From: Actinobacteria bacterium IMCC26256
GTDB taxonomy: Bacteria; Actinomycetota; Acidimicrobiia; IMCC26256
NCBI GenBank assembly: GCA_001023575.1
Contig: CP011489.1
Coordinates: 1,177,001 to 1,241,000 of the forward strand
DNA: 64,000 nucleotides
Direction of reading: 5' to 3'
Part shown: positions 1 through 8,513 of the stretch, in pieces
How positions within the stretch are numbered: the first letter of the stretch is position 1
Layout of the letters: every line of letters begins with the position of its first letter
The notes under the pieces: model-generated
Databases searched by the model: none
What the model was told of the DNA's origin: nothing
The model's input: only the letters and a program-made list of their open reading frames with translations
Translations under genes and position numbers: made by a program

Positions 1-103
1 TATTTCGTTGATTCGTTAGGGGTAGCAGTTCTGCGCTATTCCTTACACTGCAGATGCGTTCTCGTCTGCTGTTCCCATCAATCAAAGCCATAGGAAGACG
101 CGG

Positions 104-1198
104 ATGACGGAGATTCTTCGAACTAGTCCACTCGATGCTGTGCACCGCGCTCTTGGGGCGCGATTGGCGGAGTTTGGTGGGTGGGAGATGCCTATTCAGT
201 ACTCCGGAGTTATTGAGGAGCACCGCGCTTGTCGTGAGTCGGCAGTAGTTTTTGACGTTTCACATCTGGGCTCCGTGCGTGTAAGCGGGCCCGGCGCATT
301 CGCTGCGTTGCAGTGGGCATTTACCAACGACTTAAATCGCATTGAACCTAGGCGCGCTCAGTACACGCACCTCCTCGACGAACGTGACGCCCATGTTGTG
401 GACGACATAATCGTTTGGTGGCTGGAGCCAGAGGCCTTTACCGTTATGCCGAATGCCTCCAACACGGAGCCTCTTGTTGCGGCAATTAAGGCTGCGGTGA
501 AGACAGCCGCAGCAGGTGAGGCCGAGGTTCTCGATGTCACAGATTCGCGTGTCGTACTTGCAGTACAGGGGCCCGAGGCGCGTGCTCGATTATCGACCTT
601 TTGGCCGGAGGCCGCCTCCGTGGGTCACTTCCATGTCGTGCCCGTTACTTGGTTAGGCGAGTCTGGGTGGGCCTCTGGTACTGGTTACACAGGTGAGGAT
701 GGCGTCGAGATTGAGGTCCCGGCATCAGTCGCTAATGAACTCTGGGATGCGATTGTTGCCTCAGGGGTAACCCCTGCCGGGCTAGGTGCGCGAGACACTC
801 TGCGTCTTGAGGCGGGACTCCCGCTGCATGGGCACGAATTAGGGGAGGGGATTACCTCTCTTCAGGCAGGGCTTGCTTGGGTGGTGCGCTTCGATAAGCC
901 GGGTGGCTTTAGGGGAGCCGGAGCACTGCGCGTAGAGCAAGAGCAAGGCCCGAGTCGCGTGCTCCGGGGAATTTCAGTTGAGGGGCGCCAACCTCCACGG
1001 GGTGGCAACACTGTTTTCTTCGGTGGAGATGATGTGGGCGAAGTATCTAGTGGAAACTTCTCTCCGATTCTTGGGCACAGCATTGCTCTCGCCTTTCTTA
1101 AACCAAGTGTTGAGCTCGGCGCAGAGGTAACTATCGAGGTACGCGGGCGTGAATTAAGAGGAACAGTTGTTAGGCCGCCGTTTGTGCGGCGTCCATGA
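104..1198 (+). CDS. gcvT: aminomethyltransferase, glycine cleavage T protein
   Basis: This 364-residue protein is the T protein of the glycine cleavage system. It takes the aminomethyl group from lipoylated H protein, releases ammonia and passes the one-carbon unit to tetrahydrofolate. The N-terminal part carries the family signature FGGWEMP (about residues 25-31), followed by EHRAC and FDVSHLG. The HVVDDIIV segment near residue 100 holds the conserved acidic residue of the folate site. The C-terminal GCV_T barrel is complete, and the length is usual for the family. The ATG is preceded by AGGAAG at a good distance. gcvP follows after 85 bases on the same strand, so the two are probably co-transcribed. 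gcvH is not between them, so the H protein must be encoded elsewhere. Confidence 0.95.
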   Translation: MTEILRTSPLDAVHRALGARLAEFGGWEMPIQYSGVIEEHRACRESAVVFDVSHLGSVRVSGPGAFAALQWAFTNDLNRIEPRRAQYTHLLDERDAHVVDDIIVWWLEPEAFTVMPNASNTEPLVAAIKAAVKTAAAGEAEVLDVTDSRVVLAVQGPEARARLSTFWPEAASVGHFHVVPVTWLGESGWASGTGYTGEDGVEIEVPASVANELWDAIVASGVTPAGLGARDTLRLEAGLPLHGHELGEGITSLQAGLAWVVRFDKPGGFRGAGALRVEQEQGPSRVLRGISVEGRQPPRGGNTVFFGGDDVGEVSSGNFSPILGHSIALAFLKPSVELGAEVTIEVRGRELRGTVVRPPFVRRP

Positions 1199-1239
1199 AA
1201 CCATCTCTCATGAAACCAGCGCTAAAGAGATCCTCTTTA
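1194..1239 (+). repeat. direct repeat and small hairpin between gcvT and gcvP
   Basis: CATGAAACCA occurs twice (1194-1203 and 1209-1218), the first copy spanning the gcvT stop codon. A 7-bp perfect hairpin follows at 1223-1239: TAAAGAG, loop ATC, CTCTTTA. It has no U-tract of terminator type, and gcvP follows closely. An mRNA processing or stability element inside the gcvTP transcript is possible, but this is inference. Confidence 0.4.
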
Positions 1240-1283
1240 AAAATGAGAGTCCCATCCAATCTTGTAATTGAAGGGGCAAGCCG

Positions 1284-4169
1284 GTGACGAATATAGATCG
1301 ACCCTCGTACGATGACTTGGCGAACCACGGAGCGTTCATAGAGCGCCACATTGGACCATCATCTGCAGATCAACTCAAAATGCTCAAGGTCCTTGGCTAC
1401 TCCTCCCTTGATGAACTCACCTCCGCTGCGATTCCCAGCACAATTGAGCGGCTCGGAGCTTTGAGTATTGGGTCGCCACGATCTGAGGTAGAGGTCATCG
1501 CAGAGTTGCGCGAGATTGCTGCCCAGAATCAATCACTTATCTCTCTTATCGGTCTTGGCTATTACGGCACTGTCACGCCACCGGTAGTGCTTCGGAATGT
1601 TCTTGAGAATCCGGCCTGGTATACCGCCTACACGCCTTACCAGCCGGAGATTTCGCAGGGGCGCTTAGAGGCAGTACTCAATTTTCAGACGATGATTGCT
1701 GACCTAACAGCCATGGACATCGCTAATGCCTCGATGCTTGACGAAGGCACCGCAGCGGCCGAGGCGATGGCGCTCTGCTATCGCTTGAATCCGAAAGCCG
1801 GAGAGGTTTTCTTTATTGACGAAGATTGCTTCCCCCAGACAATTGCTGTAGTCGCTACCCGTGCCGAGCCGCTTGGCATTGCACTAGTAGTCGGTGACCC
1901 TGAGACTGATATCCCGAGTGAGGGCGTCTTTGGGGTACTGCTTCAGTACCCTGGAGCTAGCGGTCGTCTGCGTGACGACGGCGAACTTATTGAGCGCATA
2001 CATGCGCAGGGAGCAAGCGTTGCTGTCGCTGCTGATTTGCTCGCACTCTCGCTTATTCGCCCGCCAGGCGAGATCGGCGCCGATGTAGTCGTCGGGTCGT
2101 CGCAGAGATTTGGAGTCCCACTTGGTTTCGGGGGCCCGCACGCGGGTTTCATGGCCGTCAGGGACGCATCTAAGCGCTCCTTACCAGGAAGACTTGTCGG
2201 GGTATCGGTTGACTCTGCAGGGCGACCAGCCTTGCGACTCGCCTTGCAGACAAGGGAGCAGCACATTCGTCGCGAGAAGGCAACGAGCAACATCTGCACA
2301 GCGCAGGTTTTGCTAGCAGTAATCGCAGGGTTTTACGGCGTGTGGCATGGTCCAGATGGACTTAAACGCATCGCAGAGCGGATACACCGCCAGGCCTCCG
2401 CAGTAGCTGAGGCACTTCGTAGCGCTGGATTGGTTGTCCTCGAGGATGCATTCTTCGACACGCTCTCGATCCGAGTCCCAGGGCGCGCTACTGAAGTGAT
2501 CGCTAATGCTCTAGAGAGCGGGATCAATCTCCGATTAGTTGATGACGACACAATTGGGTTATCCCTTGACGAGCAGACAACCCAAGATGTTCTGCAGCGC
2601 GTGCTACTCGCGTTCGGTGTAAATCTCGATATCGCTCCTCTTCTTGAGTCAGCCTCAGATTCGATTCCTACGGCATTGATTAGAACCTCTGAGTTCATGA
2701 CTCACCCCGTCTTCTCTAAGTACAGGTCAGAGACGTTGCTGCTTCGTTATCTGCGCAGGCTCGCTGATCGAGATCTTGCCCTCGACCGTACAATGATTCC
2801 GCTTGGATCATGCACGATGAAGCTCAACTCTACGACTGAGATGATCCCCGTGACATGGCCAGAGTTTGGGGCGATGCATCCTTTCGCTCCGATAGATCAG
2901 AGCATTGGATACCGGAGGCTCTTCAAAGAACTTGAGGCTGCTCTAGTTGAGATCACTGGCTATGACGCTGTCTCACTGCAGCCCAATGCTGGATCGCAGG
3001 GCGAGTTTGCAGGGCTATTAGCGATCAGGGCTTACCACCGCTCTCGCGGAGATTTTGAGAGAACTGTCTGTCTCATACCTGCCTCTGCGCATGGAACGAA
3101 TGCCGCCAGCGCTGCAATGGTTGGTATGAAGGTCATAGTTATTGCGTGCAACGACTCAGGCGACATCGACCTAGAGGACCTTAAACGACGCATTGAAGAG
3201 AATGTCGGGCGACTCGGAGCGTTGATGGTCACGTACCCCTCAACACACGGAGTCTTTGATACTGAGATCACAGATGTATGTGCGATGGTTCACGAGGCAG
3301 GCGGCCAGGTATATCTCGATGGCGCAAATTTGAATGCTCTAGTTGGGCTAGCGGCTCCGGGGCATTTTGGTGCTGACGTGTCGCACTTAAATCTGCACAA
3401 GACATTCTGCATTCCCCACGGAGGGGGAGGGCCAGGTGTCGGCCCCGTTGGGGTTCGCTCCCACCTTGCAGAATTCCTGCCCTCGCACCCACTTGTACCT
3501 GAGTGTGGCCCCGCTGGTGGTGGGGTAGGGGCGATCTCTGCAGCCCCGTGGGGTTCTGCGTCGCTGCTCCCAATCTCGTGGGCGTATGTAGCGATGATGG
3601 GGGGAGAGGGTCTTCGTCGGGCGACTCAAGTTGCGATCCTGAATGCAAACTACATAGCGCATCAACTTGAAGAGCATTTCCCAGTTCTATATCGAGGTGA
3701 GTCTGGGCTAGTGGCCCATGAGTGCATCATTGATATTCGCCCAATTACAGATGCGACTGGTGTGAGTGTTGATGATGTAGCGAAGCGATTGGTTGACTAC
3801 GGATTTCACTCACCAACAATGAGTTTCCCTGTATCCGGAACGCTAATGATCGAGCCAACAGAGTCGGAAGATCTTGGAGAGGTCGATCGTTTTATCGACG
3901 CGATGATTGCAATTCGCTCCGAGATTACCGATGTTCAGGAGGGGCGGGTATCTCTTGATGAGAGCGCGCTCCACAACGCACCGCACACGGCTGCCGATCT
4001 TCTAACAGGCGAATGGGATCGGCCGTATACGCGCGAGCATGCGGCATACCCATCGGATGCAACCCGTAGAAATAAATACTGGCCGCCGGTGAGCCGAATA
4101 GATGGCGTTTACGGCGATCGGAACGTATTTTGCTCGTGTCCACCGCTATCTGATTATGAGGACAACTAG
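1284..4169 (+). CDS. gcvP: glycine dehydrogenase (decarboxylating), P protein
   Basis: This 961-residue protein is the full-length fused homodimeric type of P protein. It decarboxylates glycine with pyridoxal phosphate and loads the aminomethyl group on the H-protein lipoate. The N-terminal FIERHIGPS motif and two aminotransferase-like halves are present. The second half contains HLNLHKTF, whose Lys706 should bind PLP, followed by the glycine-rich [13 protein letters not shown] loop. The start is GTG at 1284 behind GAAGGGG. It lies 85 bases after gcvT. In many bacteria P protein is split in two (gcvPA/gcvPB); here it is one chain. Confidence 0.96.
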   Translation: MTNIDRPSYDDLANHGAFIERHIGPSSADQLKMLKVLGYSSLDELTSAAIPSTIERLGALSIGSPRSEVEVIAELREIAAQNQSLISLIGLGYYGTVTPPVVLRNVLENPAWYTAYTPYQPEISQGRLEAVLNFQTMIADLTAMDIANASMLDEGTAAAEAMALCYRLNPKAGEVFFIDEDCFPQTIAVVATRAEPLGIALVVGDPETDIPSEGVFGVLLQYPGASGRLRDDGELIERIHAQGASVAVAADLLALSLIRPPGEIGADVVVGSSQRFGVPLGFGGPHAGFMAVRDASKRSLPGRLVGVSVDSAGRPALRLALQTREQHIRREKATSNICTAQVLLAVIAGFYGVWHGPDGLKRIAERIHRQASAVAEALRSAGLVVLEDAFFDTLSIRVPGRATEVIANALESGINLRLVDDDTIGLSLDEQTTQDVLQRVLLAFGVNLDIAPLLESASDSIPTALIRTSEFMTHPVFSKYRSETLLLRYLRRLADRDLALDRTMIPLGSCTMKLNSTTEMIPVTWPEFGAMHPFAPIDQSIGYRRLFKELEAALVEITGYDAVSLQPNAGSQGEFAGLLAIRAYHRSRGDFERTVCLIPASAHGTNAASAAMVGMKVIVIACNDSGDIDLEDLKRRIEENVGRLGALMVTYPSTHGVFDTEITDVCAMVHEAGGQVYLDGANLNALVGLAAPGHFGADVSHLNLHKTFCIPHGGGGPGVGPVGVRSHLAEFLPSHPLVPECGPAGGGVGAISAAPWGSASLLPISWAYVAMMGGEGLRRATQVAILNANYIAHQLEEHFPVLYRGESGLVAHECIIDIRPITDATGVSVDDVAKRLVDYGFHSPTMSFPVSGTLMIEPTESEDLGEVDRFIDAMIAIRSEITDVQEGRVSLDESALHNAPHTAADLLTGEWDRPYTREHAAYPSDATRRNKYWPPVSRIDGVYGDRNVFCSCPPLSDYEDN

Positions 4170-4256
4170 GTCGTCCCTCAGGCTCGTCAAAGGCGTCTAT
4201 TTGGTGCGAGGGCGTTCTTCAGGGCTGCGATTCCTCTCAGCGGATTGATTCTGGGC

Positions 4257-4262
4257 TAATTT
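4257..4262 (+). promoter_or_regulatory. -10 box for a probable leaderless mRNA (FKBP gene)
   Basis: TAATTT fits the actinobacterial -10 form TANNNT. It is followed by exactly six bases (CACGCC) and then the ATG at 4269. No Shine-Dalgarno sequence is present. Transcription would start at or next to the A of ATG, giving a leaderless message. The same geometry is seen before prcB and fbiC. The -35 region is not recognisable. Confidence 0.45.
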
Positions 4263-4268
4263 CACGCC

Positions 4269-4643
4269 ATGGCTGACACAAAACCAACAATCACAATTCC
4301 AGATACCGCTCCTCCAGCAGAACTTGTATTAGAGGATCTAGAGATTGGAACCGGCGACGAAGCAGTCTCCGGTACCTTCGTTAGCGTTCACTATGTAGGG
4401 GTCTCCTGGAGCACAGGGAAGCAGTTCGACGCCTCCTGGGACAGGAATGACTTCTTTGGATTCCACCTCGGTCGAGGTGAAGTCATCGCAGGCTGGGACC
4501 AAGGGGTTGCCGGCATGAAGGTTGGCGGACGACGCAGCATCACGATCCCGCCGCACCTTGGATATGGATCAGCCGGTGCCGGGGGGGTCATTAAAGGCGG
4601 AGAGACTCTCGTATTCGTCGTTGACCTCATAGGCGTGGGGTAG
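4269..4643 (+). CDS. FKBP-type peptidyl-prolyl cis-trans isomerase
   Basis: This 124-residue cytoplasmic protein is a single FKBP domain that isomerises peptide bonds before proline. The characteristic run is present: VSVHYVG, FDASWDR, FHLGRGEVIAGWDQGVAGM, RRSITIPPHLGYGSAG and the closing LVFVVDLI strand. There is no signal peptide, and the first 14 residues look disordered. It stands alone between gcvP and the oppositely oriented acetyltransferase gene. A TANNNT box six bases before the ATG suggests a leaderless transcript. Confidence 0.93.
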   Translation: MADTKPTITIPDTAPPAELVLEDLEIGTGDEAVSGTFVSVHYVGVSWSTGKQFDASWDRNDFFGFHLGRGEVIAGWDQGVAGMKVGGRRSITIPPHLGYGSAGAGGVIKGGETLVFVVDLIGVG

Positions 4644-4752
4644 CAAGCCCTCTCCACAGAGTTACATAACGAAGATTATGGGCGTTTGCCGTATTGCTGG
4701 ATCCCCTAGATATCAGGGTTTATGGCCAGCACTTCGGCTATTCCCGGGCTCC

Positions 4753-4778
4753 TCTACAGCCCCTTTCTACAGCCCCTT
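4753..4778. repeat. 13-bp perfect tandem duplication
   Basis: TCTACAGCCCCTT occurs twice head to tail (4753-4765, 4766-4778). It lies between two convergent genes, and the second copy touches the stop codon of the acetyltransferase gene. It looks like a replication-slippage product; no function is evident. Confidence 0.6.
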
Positions 4779-5241
4779 AAAGAGTTCTGTGCATGGTGAG
4801 CATGCGTGCTGTGAAGCCTTGCTCCTCAAAGAAGTTCTTTGTTTGGCGGTGCCCAGGAAGAGCCCTTGCGTCGATGCCGATACAGCCTCTCTCGATGCAG
4901 AATTCAGTAAGCGAAACCAGAATCAGTTCTCCAAGGCCGACCGCCCTGGCCTCGGGCTCGACCCAGATCTCAGTGATGTCTCCTAGCAGGGTGCCGTCGT
5001 TTAGGCGTCTCAGTACGGCGACTCCAAACCCCATTGGAGCGCCCTCTAAGAGCCCGATAATGATGCTCGAGTCCTCCGACGCAAGAAGGGTCGTAAATGC
5101 CTCGCCGAGGGGCTCTATGAGTGATTCCTGAGCAGCCCAGAGAGCGCCACCTCTCATAGGTATGAGCTCGTGGGCTAACTGCGCAGCGAAGCCACTGAGG
5201 GTCTCCACGTCGTCGCTGGTCGCATTGCGCACGGACTCCAA
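4777..5241 (-). CDS. GNAT family N-acetyltransferase
   Basis: This 154-residue protein has the fold pattern of GNAT acyltransferases that use acetyl-CoA. The acyl-CoA pyrophosphate loop is represented by EARAVGLGELIL (about residues 95-106), preceded by the strand GDITEIWVEP. A C-terminal region with FFEEQGFTARMLTMHRTL is typical of the family end. The substrate cannot be told. It is the last gene of the minus-strand run lnt, 215-residue protein, acetyltransferase, and starts 12 bases after the preceding gene. A 13-bp tandem duplication sits at its stop codon. Confidence 0.85.
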   Translation of the reverse strand: MESVRNATSDDVETLSGFAAQLAHELIPMRGGALWAAQESLIEPLGEAFTTLLASEDSSIIIGLLEGAPMGFGVAVLRRLNDGTLLGDITEIWVEPEARAVGLGELILVSLTEFCIERGCIGIDARALPGHRQTKNFFEEQGFTARMLTMHRTL

Positions 5242-5253
5242 CGCTGTGGCCCT

Positions 5254-5901
5254 CTACTTGGTCCGCAGAATGGCGATCTTGCCGAGAATGGTGCGGCGAG
5301 CACGTGTTGATCGTTCGTATTCTTCTACGTCGTTTAGTTCTTCCGGGTTGAGGCCCTCGAGCCGCTCAATAATCTGGCTCGCCGCTAACCCGTCATAATC
5401 TGGGATCGAGAGAATCCCTGGCTGCATTGGGCTTGAGTCGGTCTCCGGAGTACTCGGTTCATTAATCGATTCGGAAATTGGTGCCATGCTCGGCGCTGAA
5501 TCTTCCTTCGCTGGCGCTTCTTTGCTCCTCGCCTCGAGATTCTCAGTGACGTGAGGGCCAGCGCCTGAAGAGCACATGTCGGAGAGGCCGGAGTATGCCT
5601 TCGAGGATGCCGAGAATGACTCGAAGGCTTCGATGCTTTTAGCTCGTAGAGTGACCATCTGCTCGTTTACCCGCTGCTTTACAACAGGCGGCCCAAATTT
5701 AACCGCCAACTCACCTACTGCTTTGTAGTTCGCTATTTGGCCAACTACCTCGCGTTGATGTACATCTACCTCGCGCTTGCCTCGTCCAGCGAACATTGTT
5801 ACGAGTGTGGGTACTGCATCTCTAGCGAATGCAGCGATGCCCACGGGAACATGTACTGCTAACTCAACTACTCGATCAACTGTGCTGCGTTCGTCACTCA
5901 C
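5254..5901 (-). CDS. uncharacterised protein with conserved C-terminal IPDYD motif
   Basis: This is a 215-residue protein of unknown function. I place the start at GTG 5901, behind AGAGGAG; the gene then overlaps the end of lnt by 8 bases, which indicates coupling. The N-terminal half is amphipathic and could associate with membranes or lipid surfaces (VHVPVGIAAFARDAVP). The middle is a Ser/Pro/Glu-rich linker. The C-terminal 50 residues form a compact module: IPDYDGLAASQIIERLEGL, then a helix ending YERSTRARRTILGKIAIL. This end resembles that of actinobacterial proteins annotated as lipid-droplet associated, but the likeness comes from memory and is not a firm assignment. Confidence 0.7.
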   Translation of the reverse strand: MSDERSTVDRVVELAVHVPVGIAAFARDAVPTLVTMFAGRGKREVDVHQREVVGQIANYKAVGELAVKFGPPVVKQRVNEQMVTLRAKSIEAFESFSASSKAYSGLSDMCSSGAGPHVTENLEARSKEAPAKEDSAPSMAPISESINEPSTPETDSSPMQPGILSIPDYDGLAASQIIERLEGLNPEELNDVEEYERSTRARRTILGKIAILRTK

Positions 5902-7486
5902 TGGAGTCTCCTCTACTGGGCATACTCTGCAGTCTACGGCGAAGTAGGCCAAACGCCACAGCCGCAATCAGGATCGTGGCTGAGATCTCTACTATTAACG
6001 GTCCATGCTTCACATACGGGGTCTCCCCTGCACGAAGAGGAACCTTTGTCTCGATAATTGCAGGCTTGAATAGCTCAGTTCTCTTCTCAATATGGCCCCG
6101 TGGGTCGATAATGGCAGAGATTCCAGAGATTGAGGCCTGTACCAATGCCCGACCAGTCTCCGCAGCTCTCATCTGTGATGACTGCACATGCTGCGCGCTA
6201 TTCGCGCTGCGGCGGTAGGAGCGATTATTGGTTGAGACAATAAGTGCCTCCGCTCCGTCACGGACCTCTCGTCGTGCAAGCTCAGGGAATACCGACTCGA
6301 AACAAATAAGACTCCCAATTTTCTTGCGGTCGAGATTAAGGACGCCTGAGTTTGAAGCGTTGTTCTGACCAGCAGTGAAGTCTTCTGGTACCTGATCAAT
6401 TGCAGATATAAAACTCAACTCAGAGCGCCAAGGCACATACTCCCCGAACGGCACTAGATGTCTTTTGGAGTAATTCGCTACTAACGAACCATCGGGTGCG
6501 TATAGGCGATTCGTATTGTAAATGGCGCCTTCTTGTTCGCGATTTATTGCATTGATAAGTACAAATGAATTATGGCGCCTCGCAGTAGCGACAATTCTTG
6601 ACATGAGTAGTGGGTCTGCCTCAGGGTCGCTCATAAGCGCAGACTCTGGGAAAATAATTAGGTCGTAGTCTCCCGTTAATTGGCCAGCCAGATCAAAGTG
6701 CTTCTCCGTGAGCACTTGGTTAGAAATCTCATCTGAGCTCAACATTCTGTTGAGATCGTTCCCCTGAATGGCAGCAATCTTTAATGCTCCTACCTCACGC
6801 GTTGTCGGAGGATTGAGCCCGGCAGCAAGGAAGATCAGAACTAACAGCGCAGCTACTCCTAAATGGATTCGGTGAGATTGAAGGCGGTGAGAATGGAGGG
6901 CGTGAGCGCCTCTCCCCTCCCCGCCTGCCACTGCTGCCCCACGCCTAGTGGCCTTGAGTAGTACTTCAAGCAACACTGCCTGAGAGAGAACCACCGCAAA
7001 GGTGACCCCTAGAGCACCTGCCCAGGCGGCTAACCCGCGCGCCGGCGTGAAAGGAGACATGGCGGTACCAACCTCTCCCCATGCCAGCCCCCCTAACGGC
7101 CAAGTCCCTCGCAGATACTCGCCAAGACTCCACGCCGCAGCAACGATTAACGGCGATGAGGTTCCGAGGCGACGTATCGCTGCGATACCGCTGCCTACCG
7201 CCGCTACGTAGAGGGCTTGAGTCGCAACGAGCGGGAGAATTGCTACCGCCCCGAAATACCATGCCCATGAGAGAACGACTCCGAAAAAAAGCACTCCGAA
7301 TACGAAGCCACTCCAAGCTGCCCGCCAAATTGATGCGCTGCTCCAGACCCAGAGCAATGGCAGTAATGCGACGATCGCAAACGGCCAGGCACCAATGGGC
7401 GGGAACGCGCATGCCATGAAAAGCCCAGATAGAGCAGAGGCTATGAATGCAATACGCGCGTTAGGTGCGAGCACAGACCTCTCCAT
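5894..7486 (-). CDS. lnt: apolipoprotein N-acyltransferase
   Basis: This 530-residue membrane enzyme N-acylates the N-terminal cysteine of lipoproteins. About 200 residues of membrane helices come first, then a carbon-nitrogen hydrolase domain outside the membrane. The catalytic triad is visible: Glu in IIFPESALM, Lys in YSKRHLVPFGEYVPW and Cys in SLICFESVFPE. STNNRSY after the Cys matches the usual substrate-side loop (in most relatives N-D/N-x-W/F). A last membrane helix closes the protein. Its stop overlaps the GTG of the next gene by 8 bases. No polyprenol-phosphate-mannose synthase is fused, unlike some mycobacterial forms. Confidence 0.93.
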   Translation of the reverse strand: MERSVLAPNARIAFIASALSGLFMACAFPPIGAWPFAIVALLPLLWVWSSASIWRAAWSGFVFGVLFFGVVLSWAWYFGAVAILPLVATQALYVAAVGSGIAAIRRLGTSSPLIVAAAWSLGEYLRGTWPLGGLAWGEVGTAMSPFTPARGLAAWAGALGVTFAVVLSQAVLLEVLLKATRRGAAVAGGEGRGAHALHSHRLQSHRIHLGVAALLVLIFLAAGLNPPTTREVGALKIAAIQGNDLNRMLSSDEISNQVLTEKHFDLAGQLTGDYDLIIFPESALMSDPEADPLLMSRIVATARRHNSFVLINAINREQEGAIYNTNRLYAPDGSLVANYSKRHLVPFGEYVPWRSELSFISAIDQVPEDFTAGQNNASNSGVLNLDRKKIGSLICFESVFPELARREVRDGAEALIVSTNNRSYRRSANSAQHVQSSQMRAAETGRALVQASISGISAIIDPRGHIEKRTELFKPAIIETKVPLRAGETPYVKHGPLIVEISATILIAAVAFGLLRRRLQSMPSRGDSSE

Positions 7487-7542
7487 CAGCGATGAGTCGA
7501 GTTCAAATTTGCCCTAAAGGATCTTGAGAAACTTACCTAGAT

Positions 7543-8007
7543 TTACGCGCAGTCTCTGCAGCGTTCCTTCTGCCCAGATGCAAGTTGACTGAGTGGCAAT
7601 ACCAAGAAGCACGAGTCGCATAAGAACTCGTCGTCTCCTCGCGGCTTCACCTTGTTGGTGCCCTCGACTCGATCTGCCTCGCTCTCAGCGTCCTCAAGGT
7701 CTTCATCCTCGGGGCGATCGCTAGTCGTCTTCTCCTTGAGAAGAATATCCAGCGATGCCTCTACGTCATCGGGGTGGAGTTCATCCTCAAGGACCACAAC
7801 TGTTTGATCATCGTCGTCATCGAGTTCGTCGTCTGTGGAGACATCAGCGGGATTGTCGTCTACGCCCTCAATCGCCAACAGGTCATCATCGAGTGGAGAG
7901 TCAATTAACGGATCGGCCTCATCATCGAGTTCGTCCTCAATCTCATCGCCATCGAGTTCATCGTCGGTCTCGAGTTCGTCTTCTGGGTCTATTACATCTT
8001 TAGGCAT
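7543..8007 (-). CDS. DUF4193-type acidic protein with C-terminal zinc ribbon
   Basis: This is a 154-residue protein. I choose the ATG at 8007, behind GGAAG. Residues 1-110 are almost all Asp, Glu, Leu and Val with runs such as DDELDGDEIEDELDDE, so this part is probably disordered and strongly negative. The last 30 residues hold two CxxC pairs (CDSC and CRDC), a likely small zinc site. This layout fits the actinobacterial DUF4193 family, usually about 100 residues; the acidic part here is longer. Function is unknown. A TATATT box on the minus strand at 8075-8080 could be its own promoter, and upstream lies the structured RNA at 8105-8352. Confidence 0.8.
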   Translation of the reverse strand: MPKDVIDPEDELETDDELDGDEIEDELDDEADPLIDSPLDDDLLAIEGVDDNPADVSTDDELDDDDDQTVVVLEDELHPDDVEASLDILLKEKTTSDRPEDEDLEDAESEADRVEGTNKVKPRGDDEFLCDSCFLVLPLSQLASGQKERCRDCA

Positions 8008-8104
8008 GTTCACTTCCGGGGTGGAGGGGCGCGCAACATAACACGCAGAGGGAGCAGAATCGCGCAGGGCAGGCAATATATGGCGGAAAACCTAAAATAA
8101 GGCC

Positions 8105-8352
8105 CCAATGCAGTCTCGGTCGGGGGGGTATCAGCGGTATCAGGCCAATAGGCCCGTGATGGCTGATGGCGTGGCTTCGGGACTCAGATACCCTTGGGGT
8201 CACCGCCTCATCTTCTCGGCGTCTCCGTCAATCAATGAGCACAGCGTTCTCTGCTGGGTATCTGAATCCCGTTGCCTAAGCCTTCTTCGATCGGCCTCCG
8301 CTCCAGCGAACTGGAATTGACCCCGACCGGGCCCTCGCTCACAACTGCAAGC
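8105..8352 (-). ncRNA. candidate structured RNA (6S-like rod) in a 0.5-kb gene-free region
   Basis: The gene-free interval 8008-8513 holds nested inverted repeats. The outer arms 8117-8125 and 8321-8329 pair perfectly over 9 bp. Inside, 8173-8177 pairs with 8278-8282 (5 bp) and 8179-8193 pairs with 8256-8270 (15 positions). The one mismatch in the 15-bp helix on the plus strand (C-A at 8183/8266) becomes G-U in a minus-strand RNA, so minus is favoured. A side hairpin at 8302-8315 reads UCCAG-UUCG-CUGGA on minus, a UUCG tetraloop. The opposite side of the central bubble has 8136-8143 against 8163-8170. A promoter lies just upstream. The closing stem, wide bubble and long apical stem recall 6S RNA, but I cannot match a known family. 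A long leader of the DUF4193 gene is the alternative. Confidence 0.5.
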
Positions 8353-8358
8353 AGGTGC

Positions 8359-8387
8359 ATTACACCCCATTAGCCGCTAATAATCAA
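8359..8387 (-). promoter_or_regulatory. sigma-70-like promoter for the structured RNA
   Basis: On the minus strand TTGATT (8387-8382) and TGTAAT (8364-8359) are separated by exactly 17 bases. The -10 differs from TATAAT at one position and the -35 from TTGACA at two. The start would fall near 8352, just before the 5' arm of the outer helix. The spacer contains the palindrome TTAGCGGCTAA, a possible regulator site. Confidence 0.5.
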
Positions 8388-8513
8388 GGCGAGCCGAGAA
8401 GTTATTTTTCGCCCCTTAAAGTAGAAATATTCTTCGCGCTGAACGCTCTTAAATCGCGCTGTGAGTCATCTTTGCGTTGCCGATGTTGGCGGTGTTGCTG
8501 ATGCTCGTTGTGG

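Noticed and set aside
1-103. Glycine riboswitch before gcvT
   Set aside because: Only 103 bases are visible and no GGAGAG-type core is seen; most of any riboswitch would lie outside the window.
3268-3648. Open frames antisense to gcvP
   Set aside because: They are shadows of the highly biased gcvP coding sequence and encode no recognisable domain.
5902-5967. Longer N terminus for the 215-residue protein
   Set aside because: It would lie inside lnt; the GTG at 5901 has a good ribosome-binding site and a typical short overlap.
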